Assembly: GCA_012064415.1 (NCBI GenBank)
Contig: SSNU01000231.1
Span: 1-64,000, forward strand
DNA length: 64,000 nt
Direction of reading: 5' to 3'
DNA from: Gyrodactylus bullatarudis
Lineage: Eukaryota > Platyhelminthes > Monogenea > Gyrodactylidea > Gyrodactylidae
Shown: positions 57,601-64,000 of the stretch, one piece after another
Layout of the letters: every line of letters starts with the position of its first letter
How positions within the stretch are numbered: position 1 is the first letter of the stretch
Made by a program: the position numbers and the translations under genes
The notes under the pieces: generated by a model
Told to the model about the DNA's origin: nothing
What the model saw: only the letters and a program-made list of their open reading frames with translations
Database searches by the model: none

Positions 57601-58440
57601 TTTTGAAATAATGTTGAATTCTCATCTTTATATCAATTGGGTCTAATTCCATTTATAATGTTATTTTGATTAATTAATCAACTTCTTACGCGTTGTCTAC
57701 TATTAATATTAATATCTAACTACAAAACTTATTGGTTTGTATTTGATACATGTAATCCTATAGGATTTCTTTTAACATTTACACTAATTTTTTGAAAAAA
57801 CAAGTGTAAAATAATAGCTCTAATGTTAATAAACAAACTTCTAAACTAAAGTATTCGAGATTACCTTCTTGAAAAGTAATATGCAATGATATTTGATCCC
57901 TATTTGTTCTTCTGTAACTAAAGATGTATTTTTGTAAAATTTATTTATTTACAAGTCTCAGAGTTAAAGATGAAATGAGCAAAATTTTTATCAATTGTGA
58001 TCAACATCAGAGAAATAATTCAAATTGTAAACACTTTTATTATTTGGGTCATTCTCCTTCGTGATAATTGGATAATTCAAATGATTTGATTTCTAATAAT
58101 GAATTTCTTTAAAATTTTATGACCAAACTTTAATCATTTATCGAATGTTGATCCCTAATTATTATAATAACACCAGTTAACTGCTCCAAATATCCGAAAT
58201 CAAAAGAAATTTAAGCTCAAAGACGGGTTCGAAGTCGGTCCACTTTTATAGTATGCGATGACTATAAAAATCGGTTTTGAGCTAAGTCATATTGAATAAA
58301 GAAATGAGATGATGCTACAAATAAGGATTTCATTTCTAATAATATAGTAGTCAGCCCTTGAGCAACCACAATTGTGATATGTTTGAACCAATGATTTTAT
58401 AATATTTATCTTTGCAAATTTATAATTATTTGTGTAATAA
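54640..58440. other. Gene-free AT-rich stretch
   Basis: Holds a short TAA microsatellite near 54820-54840, R1/R2-type ends near 55808-55840 and 57380-57650, and no supported exon. Confidence 0.4.
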
Positions 58441-58599
58441 ATGGGATCACCTTATTTCTTTATCCATTTATATATAATTACTAAAGAAGGATTTAGAAAA
58501 ATTGGAAGAGCACCAACGAGCAAGCACGAGAACTTGAGAGAATTCGAAGTGGTTTTTTATATTCATTTTCCCCCTGTGTTATCTTGGCTCAAAATACGA

Positions 58600-58700
58600 C
58601 TTAGCCAACTGTTTAAATTTATACTCAGTCAAATGTATTATGGATCATTTAAGATCAAAAGTTGATTATTCAAAAACACTTTTATATCCTGATCTACATT
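58600..58700 (+). pseudogene. LINE C-terminal tail copy, degraded
   Basis: Reads MDHLRSKVDYSKTLLYPDLH, the tail shared with three other copies in the window. The frame upstream at 58441-58665 is in another register and may be the frameshifted remainder. Confidence 0.55.
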
Positions 58701-61123
58701 ATTGGGTTATTACCAGAACGATTACGAATTAAATTTTCAGACTTATTATTTTAACAATTTTTTATTATCAAAAATGAACTTAAACAAAGATTCAAACTGT
58801 TTATTTATTAACTGAAACAAGATTCATTAACTATGCATTTATCTTTTTTTTATCAAATTATACGCTCTTGTACAAATGTATCCATATAATTTTTTATATT
58901 ACAATACAGATCTATTTCTAAAAAAATAAATTGAAAACCAAAAAGTTGAGATTTTCTTTTCACTAAATCCGAATTCATTCTAAGCCTAGTTTGGCAAATT
59001 TTCACATTTCAGTATATCCTAAAGTAACAACCATAGATCCAGTTTTAAGATTCTCTATCTCTTCGAACGCGTACATATTCACTGGATGATCAAATTCATA
59101 GAGGCGTAATCAAATTTGAGTAGAAAATACTCTGTTTTTATGATCGTCATGAATATTCGGTTTTTATAGGGAATTCATTGAAATATTGAAGAAGGAACAA
59201 AGCAAATTAGATAAATATTCAGACTTGAAATTTACTAAAATCGCCTATCGATATTATAAAAGTAATTTTGTATCTAGCATTTTTACTTCATTCGACTAAA
59301 TTTCGCTCTATAAAATACCTTTTTATGCTTCGTAATAAGATAAACAAAATTGTGAAAATGTTAAAATAAAAATAGTTTATTGACCGATCGGACTGACAAT
59401 GCTCATATCATTCCACAGAGCTTATAATTCCAGATAGTTATTTCTTTTGAAAATTAGCATAGAAATCGTTTTAAAAATGTACACAATATGGAGATTTTCG
59501 ATTTGCTTAACTAATCATGATTTTTTTGTTTGAAAGGTATTGATTAACCTCTGATTTTATCTGAGCAATAGAAGAATTCATAAAGAAAGGAGATGCCGGG
59601 TTTGTTAAAAGAATAGCGCCTTATTTCGTGGCATACTTATCGACTTTTACATGCCAGATTTATGTACAAAAAATTACAAGAGATGATGAAAATTGATCTG
59701 ATTGGCCCATCTTTTTGTTCACCTCCTCAGAGGTGAGAGCGTGTGTGCTTCTTTTTGTACCTCTCTATAGTTTTCTTGGTGTTGGTATTTTGCGAGTACA
59801 TTTGATGGTGGGAAAGTTACCATGTGGGTGTGTATACTAATTCTTTGTACATTTGTATACGGTCTTTCGATGGAATAGATCATGCTAAACAGGATTTTGA
59901 AAAATAATGGTTTGAGTCTGATTTGTGTAAATGGATTATCTGAGTTCTATTAGTATTAATTTTGAGAAAAATATCTTGTCATCTTTTTCTGATCATGATT
60001 TCCTTCCGCTATATTCCTTTTTCTTTGTCTGGATCTGGTTGAAGGTTGGGAATTAGCTAATTTCTCTCGATTCTTTTCATTCGTGTCTATTGTTTCAAAG
60101 TTCCTCTAGGTAGGACTAGTGCTTTGATGACTACTTTCTGAACACAAAAATTAGGCTTTTCTTTTTCAATGAAAAGAGCCTCTGCTGTCTTGAGAACTGT
60201 CAGATTTTTCCCCGGTTGTTTGATTTATTTACTTGAATTAAGTGATTTCGAAAAATGGGTATAAAATAAACTTTTAATTTGAAGATTTTGCACTTTCTTT
60301 TTTAGTGATTGCACGCTAAAAGATGAATAGAATTTTTCTGTCCTTATTTATTAAAAAAATGATATTTCTTTATCCTAGCTTTGGGAAATTGTAAAAATAT
60401 TCTCACTTTAAATCCAATTGAGAAAATTTTATCGCAGTGTTGTTAGCTTAAAAGACCGGAAGCGAAAAATGATTTAGATTCCAACGAAAAATGGAATTTA
60501 CAAAATATCTTCAATCACAGTAATGAAAGATTAGACAGGTGTTCACGAAAAATTCAAAATTAAAGTGAACGGGAAAGTATACTGATTCTAATAATTTGCG
60601 CTAATCTGAAAAATTCACTACAAATTCTGGAATACATAATGGAAAAATGAAAAAAATTTTCCTATTTTTCGAGATTGGATTAAACTTAAATTCAACGTCC
60701 ATCGATATGGCATGTGTAGAGGTGAAGTCAGGTAATTATTTTAACTGACGCTTAATAAAAATACTTCTCGATTTTCTATGGTTTTTTTAGAAAAATAGAC
60801 TTTTGAAAATTTTTAACTGTCTAGTAGGAAATTTCATGAGCTTTTCGCAGGTTCCATTGGTTTTTCGCTATCTGATTGCAAAAAAATTTTTTCCCATTAC
60901 AATTTCAATTATCAATAAAAGTTTTTACATGCTAAAATTGACTGAAAAAAATTGTTGAAATAAGAAAAAATATTCACTTATTCTTTTATGCTTTATTATG
61001 CACGGGAGGTGATCGGAAAAAAAATTCCAAAAAATACAAACTACACGCTGTTTCCTTATCGATGGAGATTTTAATTTTTTTATTAAATATGAATAAGAAA
61101 ACTTGATAAATCTGTTCTTTTTC
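58701..61123. other. Gene-free AT-rich stretch
   Basis: Near 59660-59760 there is somewhat less AT-rich sequence, with GT-rich words and a CCAAT-like ATTGGCCC, but no exon. The rest is featureless. Confidence 0.4.
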
Positions 61124-61411
61124 AAGGGATCTTGAATCATGAAAATTTCCTCGATTTTCAAGTAGGGAAAACGATTAAAATATCGAAATTCAATTTTCAG
61201 ACGATGATGGGTTGATTTTCAAAAATAGGCTTCAAATACATAAAGATCAACTTTTGATCCCTGTCCCACTTCGAAATCAGCAAAATTTGCTTTCTTCATA
61301 TTGTGAAAGTGGGTCTCATGATGTAGTTTACAAAAAATCTTGATCAAATTCGATTTTTTGATGAAAAAATTGAGAATTCTGTGAATGTCATAAATTCGAA
61401 TCTTCATATCA
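61124..61411. repeat. R1 repeat copy, single orientation
   Basis: Runs from GGGATCTTGAATCATGAAAA through TTTTCAAGTAGGG and ATCTTGATCAAATTCG to the end AATCTTCATATCAATAAG, the same order as one arm of the 27.3 kb palindrome, with more substitutions and some deletions. Confidence 0.65.
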
Positions 61412-61740
61412 ATAAGAAATAACATAATCTTGGGATTGAACAGCTAGAATATGAAAGACGACTAATTACAGATTAATTACAAGCAATTAAAATTAGATCT
61501 AACTTCTATTGCTATTGATGTAACAATTAAATTAATTAAAAAAAATTAATATTAAAATAAATTCTTTCTTTTTTACAAAACCCTTTTCTCAAAATAGACA
61601 GTAACAAAATTATTTTTGTCTTGCCTGAGATTCCTTAGATTCCACCCTCCATCCGGTTAAAAATATATGCTCTGATTGGTCTAAACAAACTTTTCACATT
61701 TCATTGATTAATATTTTGTATGAATATTCATGTCGGTGTA

Positions 61741-61784
61741 GGGTCTGATGAGAACCGACAGAAATAAAGAACTCATATTCACCC
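61741..61784 (+). ncRNA. Hammerhead-like motif on the plus strand, partly decayed
   Basis: CTGATGA (61745-61751) and GAAA (61761-61764) are intact, and the first stem I strand GGGT pairs with ACCC just after a TTC cleavage triplet ending at 61780. Stem III pairs badly and one extra base lies between stem II and GAAA. It is likely a relative of the minus-strand copies. Confidence 0.45.
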
Positions 61785-64000
61785 ACTTTTCAATGTTTTT
61801 CTCTGAAAATAGCCAAAGAAGTTGAAAGAAATTTATTATTATTATTATCCAAATTGGCTCATTGTCAAAATTTCTCCAATTCCGAAGCAGAAAAATTATT
61901 CTGATTTTTCTCATCTCCGGCCTATCTCATCTCTCATTATTTTTCCCTTAATCATCGACAGGTTTAACTTCAGAAATTAAGTCTTAATTGTAAGTGCCCT
62001 TCCCCAAATCATCTAAACATTAGGGATAGTTTTTTCAATTCTAATATCTTCAGTTTCATTTCCTTGGGTGAAAAAGTGGCTCAAAATGAATTTTTGGTTT
62101 GAATTATATAAATTTTTTTCTATTAAAGCGGTAGTGATAGTGTCAAAGCTCCATTTTTTTAAATAAAAATCTCCCAAATTTGATTATTGTTACTTACAAG
62201 TAGTTATCAAAGATTTAGAGGTTTTTGATAGAAATAGTTGATCCGTAAGACTTATTTTACTTTTACTTACACTTTGTACTACAAATTGAAATTGACTAGG
62301 TGAAAAATTTTTAGTTTCTAGCATGAGAAAAATGTCTGAAATTAAATTCAGCAAATTTTTCATCACGCTAATTTTAATAAAAATCATTGTTTCTATTGCA
62401 ACCAGTTCATAAATAGAATTCGGACCATATATTTTGTACATCATTCGAAATCTCTTGAAGAGCCCATTCAGATTCTGACTCAGGCTAAATCTATCTATTC
62501 TGAACATGGTTTCCTACCCCGCAAAAATACATCGATTAATTTACTCACCTGCCTTGATTTCTCCCTCCCCATATTGAAAGCCAAATCATATTTAACAATT
62601 AGATTCCCTTGCGGTTTTTCATGAATCACAATTGATAAATTTTCCTGTAAATTAAGCATTTATAACTTAGTTAGTTTTTTCTGTGAATTTTGACGATTTT
62701 AAAACCTGTAAACTCACAGACTAAAATATCACTTTTTGAGCCTCTAGTAATAATGAATTTCTGTGAAATTCTACAGGTGAATTCGAAATCTATAGCTAAT
62801 GTTGATCTCAAGTATCAGAATTTCAACTTTTTCTCATCTCCATATCAATTAAGGGTTAAATTAGAGAACAGTTGCCCCCTCTTATTTCTCTCTAAGTTTA
62901 CTTTGAATCGTGTTGGTCTTTTTATTATCGATGACAAGAAAACTCACCGCAAGGGATTCGTTTCATCGATGTTAAAAAGCCATTAGTCTCTTTGTCATTC
63001 AGAAAAATTACTGCCAAACAAGAGGGGCAAATGTTCTCTAGATTAGACCAATTAAGTTCAGGTGGATAACAAGTAATCGGACGAATATGATGCATTACGA
63101 AGTTAATCTAATTTTATAATACAAGAGATGTGGAATCTTCAGGGACATGCTTGATTTGGAACATTCAGTATATAGGAGTATTTAAATAAATTTATATTGT
63201 TTGTCCTAGGTATTCTTAGAAACAATCAAGTTAATCTCTCAAGAGAATTAAAAATTTTTTATTCATAAAATTCACCATATTCATTAAGATCGATCAACGA
63301 TATAAATGAGTATATAAATTTCTTTTATTATAATATCTTTAAGAAATTTTTAGAAATAATGTTTGTGATTATTGAAATTAATCCACGGTTCGAAAATTTC
63401 TATAATTTTGTCTAAAGCTCAGTGTGACTTTTTACCGAATAGAATGCAAGTAGAGCACCAAATTTTCTTTTTTTTGCTACTTATAATAGTGAATTCGAAC
63501 AACTTCAAATCAATAATAAAGAGTTGAATACAGAAATTTTCAAAATTGTTCGTTCTTCGATTGGTTTACAATGATTTCATTAGTCAATATATCAAATACC
63601 CATATATGGACTTAAAACTGCGTCCTACTTTTTGGCTCTTTGAATCTAAGGGGAATTTATGGGGGAACTTCCTATAGTCTGATTCTCAGATGTATTTGAA
63701 GAATAAGAAAAACTATAAGTTTTCCCGGACATGATTTCGTGATTGTTGTACCTCATAAGTGAAGCTTTACAAGCGTTATTCTATGAGATAAATATAATTA
63801 TATTTCTTAAATTGAAAGATTATCAAAGCTAGTTCATGATTTTTACAGAACTCTCAATTTTTTGGTAAAGAAATCGAATACAATCAAGAATTTTTAGAAT
63901 CTAGATCATGATTTTGCTCCATATCAAAGTAAGAGATTGATCATAAGTTGAATTTTAGGATTAAGATTAGAAAAAAATGCTCAATCCGATTTCAAGAATA
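61785..64000. other. Gene-free AT-rich stretch with repeats
   Basis: 62125-62500 is the uninterrupted copy of R3 (see 12120-12870). 63832-64000 is an R1 end cut by the window edge. A 98-codon frame at 62690-62986 overlaps an R2-type end and shows no recognisable motif, so it is not called. Confidence 0.45.

Overview
The window is a strongly AT-rich stretch of animal nuclear DNA. Protein genes are split by spliceosomal introns, the smallest about 34-55 nt, and most of the rest is transposon debris. The retroelements (non-LTR/LINE pieces, a Penelope-like element, hammerhead ribozymes) and a multicopy protein family I recall mainly from arthropod genomes suggest an invertebrate, probably an arthropod. 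I cannot name the species.

Layout. 1-505: broken LINE on the minus strand. 0.5-14.7 kb: mostly repeats (long fold-back at 6.64-6.94 kb, LINE tail at 7.4-7.9 kb, well-preserved hammerhead ribozyme at 8.72-8.76 kb, inverted-repeat element with 9-bp target duplication at 12.94-13.44 kb), plus a few exon-like segments at 4.3-5.5 and 11.5 kb. 14.7-17.0 kb: last exons of a plus-strand gene with some resemblance to the Treslin/TICRR core. 21.4-36.3 kb: thirteen in-phase exons of a plus-strand gene I do not recognise. Its two largest introns hold palindromic repeats, LINE and Penelope-like remnants, and a minus-strand gene for a small Cys-rich secreted protein (24.36-24.84 kb). 37.1-37.7 kb: diverged relative of a 14.7 kb exon. 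42.1-48.9 kb: the one gene-dense island, with three plus-strand genes: a Bin3/MePCE RNA-cap methyltransferase, an importin-7-type nuclear transport receptor (five exons, about 1042 codons) and an intronless UBE2D-type ubiquitin-conjugating enzyme. 49-64 kb: gene-free as far as I can see, with further hammerhead copies, LINE tails and dispersed repeats.

The island genes are housekeeping functions (RNA capping, nuclear import, ubiquitylation); nothing suggests they work as one pathway. The less ordinary parts are the hammerhead motifs, the repeat families found both as single copies and as near-perfect palindromes, and the long repeat-filled gene with a secreted-protein gene in its intron.

All gene models come from reading frames, splice-site dinucleotides and phase continuity only. 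Family calls rest on remembered motifs, not searches.
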